From: RECH01 sp964431105
GTDB lineage: Bacteria; Cyanobacteriota; Cyanobacteriia; RECH01
Assembly: GCA_964431105.1 (NCBI GenBank)
Contig: CAYSIR010000224.1
Span: forward strand, 1-6,824
DNA: 6,824 nucleotides
Reading direction: 5' to 3'
The notes below the pieces were generated by a model, which was given only the letters and a program-made list of their open reading frames with translations, did not search any database and was not told where the DNA came from. Below are positions 1 through 6,400 of the stretch, one piece after another; the first letter of the stretch is position 1, and each line of letters opens with the position of its first letter. Made by a program: the position numbers and the translations under genes.

Positions 1-204
1 CCATTGAAAACTTCTCCAGCTATCTGCTCAGCGCTACATGGCTTTGATGATTTGCGACACCAGCGCAGAGGGTGCGGCACTCTTCTCACAATCTAGGCTG
101 AGTGCCCATAGCGTTTGCGTCACCGAGGGGAGAATGCGCTACACTATCTGATGAGCCGCTGCGACTTGCTCCAGAAGCTCTGATTAGGACATCATTTCGG
201 TTGA
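1..204. other. Non-coding stretch upstream of the cluster
   Basis: I see no convincing gene here. A short open frame enters from the window edge and stops at TGA 45-47, reading IENFSSYLLSATWL. It could be the last residues of an upstream gene, but it is too short to judge. The only notable structure is a 7-bp inverted repeat, GGCACTC (76-82) with GAGTGCC (100-106), around a 17-nt loop and without a T-run. A weak promoter-like pair, TTGCGT (115-120) and TACACT (140-145), has a 19-nt spacer, which is too long to trust. Confidence 0.5.
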
Positions 205-229
205 AGTGGGTCAATTGCCCGCTTTTTTT
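205..229 (+). terminator. Intrinsic terminator upstream of rimP
   Basis: AGTGGG (205-210) pairs with CCCGCT (218-223) through six pairs, one of them G·U. The loop is the 7 nt at 211-217, and the stem runs straight into seven T residues (223-229). This is the form of a Rho-independent terminator for + strand transcription. The simplest reading is that it ends an upstream transcript just before the rimP promoter candidate at 261-288. The alternative is that it is a premature terminator in a longer rimP leader, a type of control described for rimP in some other bacteria. The sequence alone does not decide between them. Confidence 0.7.
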
Positions 230-260
230 ATTGCTAATTTTGCGGCGGATTGTTGCCACT

Positions 261-288
261 TTGACAGGTGTTGATGAGACGCTATCAA
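261..288 (+). promoter_or_regulatory. Candidate sigma-70-type promoter for rimP
   Basis: A perfect -35 hexamer TTGACA (261-266) is followed after 16 nt by TATCAA (283-288), which matches the -10 consensus at four of six bases. Transcription would begin near 295 and leave a leader of about 165 nt before the rimP ATG. It lies just downstream of the terminator at 205-229, where a promoter for the cluster would be expected. The call is by pattern only; the -10 is imperfect and the spacer one base short of the usual 17. Confidence 0.42.
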
Positions 289-311
289 AATGATGCGATT
301 GATGCGATCGC

Positions 312-370
312 CCTAGAGTTCAATATAGGCTCACTGTTTCTACATCCAACGCTAGCCATTCAACTCTAGG
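312..370 (+). promoter_or_regulatory. 9-bp inverted repeat in the rimP leader
   Basis: CCTAGAGTT (312-320) and AACTCTAGG (362-370) are perfect reverse complements separated by 41 nt. As RNA they would close a large stem-loop in the rimP 5' leader; as DNA they could be two half-sites. The right arm overlaps the first unit of the TTCAAC repeat at 359-394. A second, smaller stem follows: ACCGT (375-379) with ACGGT (387-391) around a 7-nt loop. Neither is followed by a T-run, so neither is a terminator. Function is unknown. Confidence 0.4.
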
Positions 371-394
371 TTCAACCGTAACTTCAACGGTCAA
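359..394 (+). repeat. Three phased 12-nt units beginning TTCAAC
   Basis: TTCAAC starts at 359, 371 and 383, exactly 12 nt apart, and each unit also has T at its ninth position. GTCAAC follows at 390-395, and a TTCAAT lies at 408. All are inside the putative rimP leader, 70-100 nt before the start codon. A direct-repeat protein-binding site is possible, and so is a simple degenerate duplication. The complementary GTTGA at 417-421 could pair with any of the copies in RNA. Confidence 0.45.
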
Positions 395-460
395 CTTTCC
401 GCAGTGATTCAATTGCGTTGATTATTGTTCACTTGTTTTGAGTAGCGCTGTTCACGTTGC

Positions 461-928
461 ATGACTCATCCGCTGACCCCAAAAATTCTAGAATTGGCGA
501 TGCCAATCGCAGAGTCCATCGGACTAGAGGTGGTTGACGCTGTGTTCCACACGAACCACAGCCCTCCCGTTCTGCGCCTGGATATTCGGAACCCATCCGC
601 CGAAACGGGCTTGGATGATTGTGAACGCATGAGCCGCGCCATCGAAGCTGTGTTAGATGAGTCTGATGTGATTCCTGATGCTTATGTGCTGGAGGTGTCT
701 AGCCCAGGCATTTCGCGATCGCTCACCACTGACCGGGAGTTCATTTCGTTCAAAGGGTTTTCAGTGTCCCTCTCGTTCACAGAACCCCATCGCGGGCAAA
801 AAAGTATGTCTGGGCAACTGATAGGTCGGGATGATGACCATGTTCATATCAGCCAAAAGGGACGGGCGATCGCCATTCCACGGCATATCGTCAAAACAGT
901 ACAGCTAAACGAAAAACGGCGTCATTGA
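461..928 (+). CDS. rimP: Ribosome maturation factor RimP
   Basis: RimP is a cytoplasmic factor that binds immature 30S subunits and helps assemble the 3' domain of the small subunit. The 155-residue product has the usual family length and two-domain form. The N-terminal domain (about 1-87) carries the typical strand VLRLDIRNP (37-45), the LDDCERMSRAIEAVLD helix region (51-66) and the family signature LEVSSPGISRSL (77-88). The C-terminal SH3-like domain (about 89-150) ends in the expected I-x-x-V-K-T-V-Q-L strand. The start is fixed by an in-frame TAG at 443-445, with ATG 461 the first start after it. No Shine-Dalgarno is visible before it. In other bacteria rimP leads the rimP-nusA-infB operon, as here. 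The assignment is secure. Confidence 0.95.
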   Translation: MTHPLTPKILELAMPIAESIGLEVVDAVFHTNHSPPVLRLDIRNPSAETGLDDCERMSRAIEAVLDESDVIPDAYVLEVSSPGISRSLTTDREFISFKGFSVSLSFTEPHRGQKSMSGQLIGRDDDHVHISQKGRAIAIPRHIVKTVQLNEKRRH

Positions 929-930
929 CC

Positions 931-1095
931 ATGTCCCTTAATCCCATCAACGCTGCTCGACTTAATCTGTGGGTCAGCCTACTTTTAGCAGTTTGCGCTC
1001 ACCCAAACAAAAACGAACCCCGGTCACTGCAAAAATTTACTGGTAATCTTGCTGACTACTATTTGCTAACGACTCAGCAACAGCGGTTAACCTAG
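931..1095 (+). CDS. Doubtful 54-aa small ORF after rimP
   Basis: An ATG lies 2 nt after the rimP stop and opens a 54-codon frame ending in TAG 1093-1095. The product begins MSLNPINAARLN, has a short hydrophobic stretch LWVSLLLAVCA (about 13-23) and ends polar with QQQRLT. I recognise no family. The hydrophobic run resembles a weak signal or membrane segment, but there is no proper lipobox because valine sits before the cysteine. There is no Shine-Dalgarno; translation would have to be coupled to rimP termination. Its 3' end overlaps the stems at 1049-1111, so it could act as a leader ORF. Chance is equally likely. Confidence 0.18.
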   Translation: MSLNPINAARLNLWVSLLLAVCAHPNKNEPRSLQKFTGNLADYYLLTTQQQRLT

Positions 1096-1111
1096 TCAGC
1101 GGTTTGACTAG
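1049..1111 (+). promoter_or_regulatory. Competing stems in the nusA leader
   Basis: Four segments can pair in two exclusive ways. A (TTGCTGA, 1049-1055) pairs perfectly with B (TCAGCAA, 1074-1080). C (CTAGTCA, 1092-1098) pairs perfectly with D (TGACTAG, 1105-1111) around a 6-nt loop. Alternatively GCTGACTA (1051-1058), in A, pairs over 8 bp with TAGTCAGC (1093-1100), in C, which breaks both other stems. Such an A:B + C:D versus A:C arrangement is typical of RNA leaders that switch. No T-run follows D, so any control would act on translation, RNA stability or NusA/Rho-dependent termination and not by intrinsic termination. The pairing is seen directly; the function is inferred. Confidence 0.4.
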
Positions 1112-1238
1112 CACGACAGTGCGCGCTACCCATCAGTGTTCCATCTTGCCCAAGACCATTGCGCTCACGGATGAACAGACATCTCATCCCCCTAAACTAG
1201 CGCGATCGCACCCCTGTCCATTTCTTCTCACGCTTCGC

Positions 1239-1243
1239 GGAGG
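1239..1243 (+). promoter_or_regulatory. Shine-Dalgarno of nusA
   Basis: GGAGG lies 9 nt before ATG 1253 and 15 nt before the second in-frame ATG at 1259. The spacing supports the first ATG as the start. Confidence 0.75.
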
Positions 1244-1252
1244 CTAACGTTT

Positions 1253-2671
1253 ATGTCTATGGTCCATCTTCCTGGATTGCAGGAGATGATTGAAAGTATC
1301 AGTCGGGAGCGGAACCTCCCCAAGCACGCCGTTCAAACAGCACTGCGTGAAGCGCTGTTGAAAGGCTATGAACGGTATCGTCGCACCAATCGCCCCGACA
1401 CGATGCACTATGACGAAGAGTACTTTGGCAACTTCGAGGTTGAACTCGACATCGAAGACGAAGGATTTCGAGTCTTGGCCACTAAAACAATCGCCGAAGC
1501 AGTCGATAATCCTGACCATCAGATTGCTTTGAGAGAAGTGCAGGAAGTTGCCGAAGAAGCACAACTTGGCGACACGGTAGTTCTAGATGTCACCCCAGAG
1601 CAAACTGACTTTGGGCGAATGGCCGCCATCCAAACCAAGCAGGTGCTTGCTCAGAAATTGCGGGATCAGCAGCGCAAGCTGATTCAAGAAGAATTTAAAG
1701 ACTTGGAAGGAACTGTATTGCAGGCGCGGGTGCTGCGCTTCGAGCGACAGTCGGTGATTATGGCAGTCAATAGCGGTTTCGGGCAACCCGATGTTGAGGC
1801 AGAATTACTCAAGCGAGACCAACTGCCCAACGACAACTATCGCGCGAACGCGACGTTTCGGGTATATCTCAAACGGGTATCAGAAGGGGCGCACCGTGGA
1901 CCGCAGTTGCTCGTCTCTCGCACTGATGCCGGGTTAGTGGTTTATCTCTTTGCCAATGAAGTCCCTGAAATTGAAGACGAAGTTGTGCGGATTGTCGCTG
2001 TTGCACGGGAAGCCAATCCGCCCTCTCGATCGGTGGGGCCACGCACCAAAATCGCGGTGGATACCGCAGAGCGGGATGTAGACCCTGTCGGAGCCTGCAT
2101 TGGTGCGCGGGGATCGCGCATTCAGGTCGTTGTCAATGAACTCCGTGGTGAAAAAATTGACGTTATTCGCTGGTCGCCTGATCCGTCTACCTACATTGCA
2201 AATGCTCTGAGTCCAGCACGAGTGGATGAGGTGCGATTGATGAATCCAGACGATCGCCAAGCTCATGTTTTAGTGCCTGAAGATCAACTCAGTTTGGCGA
2301 TCGGTAAGGAAGGGCAAAATGTTCGTCTAGCGGCACGGCTAACGGGCTGGAAGATTGACATTAAAGACACGGCGAAGTATGACTACGATGGCGAAACTCA
2401 GAAAATGCAAGAAATTCTGGACGCCCGTCGTTTGCGTCAGGAGGAGGAGGAAGCGCTGATGGCGGCGGCAGAGCTAGATGAGCCTGAGCTAGATGATCCT
2501 AACCTTGACTTGGCAACGGATAGCAATGCAGACCATTCTGCGGAGACTGATGAAGCCCTGGGTGATAGCGAATCTGAAGACTTGCCTCCCTCTCCGACGA
2601 CAGATGACAACACAGCAGCGGATGGGTTAGGTGTGGAAAGTGAGGCTGCGTTGGAGCGCCCAACATCGTGA
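1253..2671 (+). CDS. nusA: Transcription termination/antitermination factor NusA
   Basis: NusA binds RNA polymerase and nascent RNA and modulates pausing, termination and antitermination. The 472-residue product shows the standard order. The polymerase-binding N-terminal domain spans about 1-130, with SRERNLPKHAVQTALREALL early on. An S1 domain follows (about 150-223, LEGTVLQARVLRFERQ to LLVSRT). KH1 has its GxxG loop as GARG (284-287), and KH2 has GKEG (351-354) in SLAIGKEGQNVRLAARLTGW. The C-terminal acidic repeats of enteric NusA are absent. In their place is an acidic low-complexity tail (about 396-472) rich in Asp, Glu, Ser and Pro. The start is chosen by the GGAGG at 1239-1243. The gene is intact and its identity is not in doubt. 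Confidence 0.96.
   Translation: MSMVHLPGLQEMIESISRERNLPKHAVQTALREALLKGYERYRRTNRPDTMHYDEEYFGNFEVELDIEDEGFRVLATKTIAEAVDNPDHQIALREVQEVAEEAQLGDTVVLDVTPEQTDFGRMAAIQTKQVLAQKLRDQQRKLIQEEFKDLEGTVLQARVLRFERQSVIMAVNSGFGQPDVEAELLKRDQLPNDNYRANATFRVYLKRVSEGAHRGPQLLVSRTDAGLVVYLFANEVPEIEDEVVRIVAVAREANPPSRSVGPRTKIAVDTAERDVDPVGACIGARGSRIQVVVNELRGEKIDVIRWSPDPSTYIANALSPARVDEVRLMNPDDRQAHVLVPEDQLSLAIGKEGQNVRLAARLTGWKIDIKDTAKYDYDGETQKMQEILDARRLRQEEEEALMAAAELDEPELDDPNLDLATDSNADHSAETDEALGDSESEDLPPSPTTDDNTAADGLGVESEAALERPTS
2441..2461 (+). promoter_or_regulatory. Internal Shine-Dalgarno/ATG pair within nusA
   Basis: The Glu codons of residues 397-400 produce GAGGAGGAGG (2441-2450), a near-ideal Shine-Dalgarno, 8 nt before the in-frame ATG of Met403 (2459-2461). 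Initiation here would make a separate 70-residue acidic peptide equal to the NusA tail. The match is stronger than that of the real nusA start. It could equally be a by-product of Glu-rich coding, or a ribosome pause site. Confidence 0.3.
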
Positions 2672-2896
2672 TCGTAGCTGTATCGGTCGTTTTGAGCAAT
2701 AAAGAGTCTGGATGGCAACGCAAAAATACGCCGATGAATGGGTGAGTTTGACATCATTCTCATCATTTAGTGGGAACTAGATGGCAGGGAAGCGGCGATC
2801 GCTGTCATTATGGAACTGATTGGGCTTCTGTGCTACTGGCAGATTAGTTTCGGGTAATGATGCCATGTTGCTGAAATGGTTAAATGAACCTGTCAA

Positions 2897-2902
2897 TATA
2901 AA
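2897..2902 (+). promoter_or_regulatory. Possible -10 element before ylxR
   Basis: TATAAA in an A/T-rich patch matches the -10 consensus at five of six bases. There is no good -35: the nearest, CTGAAA (2871-2876), sits 20 nt away. If used, it would start ylxR–infB transcription near 2909 with a leader of about 140 nt. Confidence 0.25.
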
Positions 2903-2937
2903 AACTTAGCCGCATTATGCCAGTACAGTTAAGATCG

Positions 2938-2977
2938 GCTGACTTCTGTCCTGGCTGTTACCCGTTGGGTTGTCAGC
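2938..2977 (+). promoter_or_regulatory. Nested stem in the ylxR leader
   Basis: GCTGAC (2938-2943) is the reverse complement of GTCAGC (2972-2977). Inside the loop, ACCC (2960-2963) pairs with GGGT (2967-2970) around GTT. The outer arms use the same hexamer as the competing stems before nusA (1051-1056 and 1095-1100). The stem is short and its stability is uncertain. Confidence 0.3.
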
Positions 2978-3048
2978 GTTAAGCCTGTGGTTTGCCTTTA
3001 GAGGCATGGAGTCCAGCATTCATTTAGCGCAGAACCGTAGACTAAACT

Positions 3049-3312
3049 ATGGAGCCAAACTATCGTCGCTGTCTCAGTTGTCGAAAAGTTGGACATAAGT
3101 CGTCTTTCTGGCGAATCGTTCGAGTTTACCCATCTCGGACAGTACAATTGGAGCAAGGGATGGGGCGGTCTGCCTACGTTTGTCCCAACCCGGATTGTCT
3201 GAAGTTAGCGCAGCGCAAAAATCGTTTGGGGCGATCGCTCAAAGCCAACGTTCCCGATGAACTGTATGAAACGCTGTGGCAACAGCTAGACCTATCTCCA
3301 AAGCGCAGTTGA
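3049..3312 (+). CDS. ylxR: YlxR (RnpM-type) small RNA-binding protein
   Basis: The 87-residue product has the complete YlxR fold signature: RRCLSCRKV (6-14) near the N-terminus, FWRIVRV (20-26), GMGRSAYVCP (37-46), the CLKLAQRKNRLGRSL helix (50-64) and a C-terminal amphipathic segment DELYETLWQQL (70-80). Four cysteines (8, 11, 45, 50) sit in two pairs. Members lie between nusA and infB in many bacteria; the Bacillus subtilis protein has been reported to bind RNase P RNA and modulate RNase P (RnpM). That role here is inferred. An in-frame TAA at 3043-3045 makes ATG 3049 the only upstream start. No Shine-Dalgarno is visible. The family call is secure; the precise role in cyanobacteria is not. 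Confidence 0.92.
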   Translation: MEPNYRRCLSCRKVGHKSSFWRIVRVYPSRTVQLEQGMGRSAYVCPNPDCLKLAQRKNRLGRSLKANVPDELYETLWQQLDLSPKRS

Positions 3313-3456
3313 AATTCCTTTTTGATGGTGCTTGAGGCGGTCGAGTGCTTTAGAAAACGACTGTACACCGTTGGTTTCGATCAAATAATTATGCAGTTTC
3401 GTAGAAAGCAGTAGGTTGCTATGTAACAAATTGGTGGTACGCAGAGGAACGAGTGG
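3313..3456. other. 144-nt gap between ylxR and infB
   Basis: No gene, terminator or convincing promoter is seen. There is an A/T-rich patch around 3381-3392 without a paired -35. The ylxQ (L7Ae-like) gene that sits here in Firmicutes is absent. Confidence 0.5.
3443..3448 (+). promoter_or_regulatory. Shine-Dalgarno of infB
   Basis: AGAGGA lies 8 nt before ATG 3457. An in-frame TAA at 3424-3426 rules out a longer product, so the start is well supported. Confidence 0.7.
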
Positions 3457-6400
3457 ATGAACAACGGAAAAATAAGAATTTACGAGTTATCGAAAGAATT
3501 GAATTTGGAGAACAGAGACATTTTGGCTTATTGCGAAGATTTCAACATCGCCGTCAAAAGCCACAGCAGTACGATTACTGAAGCAGAGGCCGCTCAAATT
3601 CGTAGTGCCGCTGAACGCGGCCCTGCGGCTTCTTCCAGTCGTCCTAGCTCATCCCCTGCCGGTACAGCGACTAAGGGTTCTAAGTCATCGGGAGCCGCAA
3701 AGCCTGTCAAAAAGCAGCAAATTCTAGAAATTCGTCGCCATCGCGCGACGGCTCCCGACGCACCCAAGCCACCGGAGTCTCGACCTAGACCGGCAGCGAT
3801 TGATGAGCATGACTCTAATGGTACGAATGGTACGGCTGCTTCACCGTCGTTGAAATCGCCATCGCGTCCGCCTAAAGCGCCTACACCGCCGCTGCAAAAC
3901 AGTCCGGCTGCGGAACAGAGCGATGAAGCGGCAGTGGAAGAGGCGATCGCTGAACCTCCAAAAGCCGCTGCGCCAGTCAAACCCGTATCACCGAAACCTG
4001 AACTGAGCGATCGCCCAGCGCCAAAGCCTGTGCGTCCGGAGCCTTCCATAGCTCCGAAACCAACACTACAAGCACCGCCACAGCTTGAAAGCCCAACGGC
4101 TGAATCGCCAGACGTTGAGTCGCCAACTGCCGAGCCACCAGACGTTGAGTCGCCAGTTGTAAAACCGCCGGAACCGGAGCCTGTTGCTGAGGTTGAGGAA
4201 GAGACCCCCCCCGAACTCATCAAACCGCCGTCTCGTCCGGCAAAGCCCGCTCCTCCGTCGTCTAACACCTCGGTGAGTCGGCCGATTCTGAAGAAGAATC
4301 GCGCAGAGTCTTCTGGTTCACCGGCACCAGAAATTATCCGCAGTCGTGAAGAGCTAACCGGCCGTCCCGGTGTAGCTGCGTCTGATGGCGACGTTGCTAG
4401 GAGTGCATCATCCGAAACGGATAAGCCAAAGCCGACACTGAAACCGAAGCCTACGGTTGAACTCCGACAGCCTCCTCGTCCCTCGAAGCCAGATGTAGAT
4501 GTGGGTCAGGATACTGACACCGATTCGGATTCAGATATCGAAGTTCTTGAAAAACCGGATCTAGAGCTGCGTCGCCCATCACCGCCTCGTCCACCCAAGC
4601 GCGGCAAGACTCGTCGCGACAAGGACGAGGATGAGGAAATGACACCACGCAAGTCCGTGTCTAAGGGCAAGCGTCGGATGCAGCCAATGTTGGACGACGA
4701 AGATGAAGACCTAGATGAAGCGCTCAACCAGAATGATGAGGTTGGCACGTCGGTTAGTCTTTCGTTGATGCGCCCGCCTAAGCCAAAGAGTTCATCGTCG
4801 CCCAAGCCAGCAACGGCTACTCAGCGTCGGCGACCGACGAAGGGCGGCTCTTCAAAAGAGTCATCGTCTCGCAGCAACCGTCGCGATCGCCGTGAGGAGC
4901 CGAAAGACGATCGCCCAGAGTTGATTACGTTGACAGACAGCATCAGCGTGCATGACCTTGCGGACGAAATTTCAGTGCCCGAAACTGAAATTATTAAAGC
5001 TCTGTTCTTCAAGGGAATTGCGGCTAACATCAACCAAATTCTTGATATTCCTACAGCGACGACTGTGGCTGAAGAATTTGGGATTTTAGTTGAAACGGCT
5101 GAAGCTGAGGCCGAAGCCAAGAAAGTCACGGAGATGCTGGAAGATGGTGACTTAGACAACCTGCACCGTCGTCCGCCGGTTGTTACTATCATGGGACACG
5201 TTGACCACGGTAAAACGACCCTGCTGGATTCAATTCGCAAGACAAAAGTAGCCCAAGGTGAGGCAGGCGGTATCACGCAGCACATTGGTGCTTACCATGT
5301 TGACGTAGACCATAATGACGATACTCAACAGGTCGTTTTTCTGGATACTCCTGGGCACGAAGCCTTCACGGCCATGCGGGCACGGGGTACGCGGGTCACG
5401 GACATCGCCATCTTAGTCGTAGCGGCTGATGACGGCGTGCGTCCCCAAACGATTGAAGCCATTAGTCACGCAAAAGCGGCTGAAGTCCCTATCGTTGTCG
5501 CCATCAACAAGATAGACAAAGAAGGGGCACAGCCCGACCGAGTCAAGCAGGAATTGATGGAACATAGCCTTGTTCCTGAAGAATGGGGCGGTGACACAAT
5601 TATGGTTCCTGTGAGCGCCCTTAATGGCGAAAATTTGGATACGCTGCTGGAAATGATTTTGCTGGTGTCTGAGGTTGAGGATCTCTACGCCAACCCCGAT
5701 CGCCCAGCGCGGGGAACGATCATTGAGGCAAACCTCGACAAATCCCGTGGTCCAGTAGCCACCTTACTGGTTCAGAATGGAACGCTGCGTGTTGGTGATA
5801 CGTTGGTTGCCGGGTCTTCCTTCTGTAAGGTTCGGGCTATGATTGACGATCGCGGCCATCGAGTGAATGCGGCATCTCCATCCTTTGCGGTTGAGGTACT
5901 TGGACTGAATGATGTCCCGGCAGCGGGAGACGAGTTTGAAGTCTTCCCAGATGAAAAAGAAGCGCGGGCGATCGCGGACAATCGCAAGGACGAGCAGCGC
6001 CGCTCCCGTTTACAGCAAGCCATGGCTTCCCGCCGTGTGTCGCTCAACACCCTATCGCTCCAAGCTCAAGAAGGCGAGTTGAAAGAACTCAACTTAGTCC
6101 TGAAAGCGGATGTGCAGGGGTCAGTTGAGGCCATTTTGGGTTCGTTGCAGCAGCTTCCACAGAAAGAAGTGCAGCTTCGGGTGCTGTTAGCCGCTCCAGG
6201 AGAAATCACGGAAACGGATGTAGACTTGGCAGCCGCGAGTGATGCAGTCATTATTGGATTCAACACAACCTTGGCGACCGGGGCCCGTCCGGCTGCGGAC
6301 GATGCTGGTGTTGATGTTCGAGAATACAACATCATCTATAAGCTGCTAGAAGACATTCAAGGAGCGATGGAAGGCTTGCTTGATCCTGAGATGGTGGAAG

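Larger units (their letters stand above)
929..1252. other. 324-nt gap between rimP and nusA
   Basis: These two genes are commonly only a few bases apart in other bacteria; here the gap is long. It holds a doubtful 54-codon ORF starting 2 nt after the rimP stop, a cluster of competing stems at 1049-1111, one HIP1 site (1202-1209) and the nusA Shine-Dalgarno. I see no good promoter: TTGACT at 1104-1109 has only a poor -10 (TACCCA, 1127-1132) at 17 nt. There is no stem with a T-run, so read-through from rimP is expected. The stretch 1112-1201 shows nothing I can name. Confidence 0.6.
2672..3048. other. 377-nt gap between nusA and ylxR
   Basis: I see no coding region. The longest noticed frame is about 23 codons from ATG 2712. 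The gap contains a HIP1 site (2795-2802), a TATAAA element (2897-2902), a GCTGAC/GTCAGC stem (2938-2977) and a small hairpin, TGCCT (2993-2997) with AGGCA (3002-3006), around TTAG. TTGACA at 2748-2753 has no matching -10. No intrinsic terminator is evident after nusA, so read-through into ylxR remains possible. Confidence 0.6.

Noticed and set aside
102..293. 63-codon + strand open frame upstream of rimP
   Set aside because: It reads through the intrinsic terminator at 205-229 and the TTGACA promoter candidate, has no recognisable motif and no Shine-Dalgarno.
370..378. GGTTCAACC, resembling a tRNA T-loop
   Set aside because: The flanking bases do not form a T-arm stem, and no acceptor, D or anticodon arms can be placed around it.
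1229..1250. Resemblance of the CGCTTCGCGGAGGCTAACG region to interspersed cyanobacterial repeats
   Set aside because: There is only one copy in the window, and it contains the nusA Shine-Dalgarno at correct spacing, which explains its conservation-like look.
1244..1564. 106-codon - strand frame opposite the start of nusA
   Set aside because: It lies opposite conserved NusA N-terminal coding and has no start signal or motif.
2748..2753. TTGACA as a -35 box after nusA
   Set aside because: No acceptable -10 element lies 15-19 nt downstream.
3594..4268. 224-codon - strand frame rich in Gly/Ser, opposite the infB linker
   Set aside because: It is the antisense image of a Pro/Ala/Ser-rich coding stretch, where stop codons are naturally rare; composition explains it entirely.
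4821..5285. 154-codon - strand frame opposite infB
   Set aside because: It overlaps the conserved second IF2_N and G1 region of IF2, and its Ser/Arg-rich product shows no domain.
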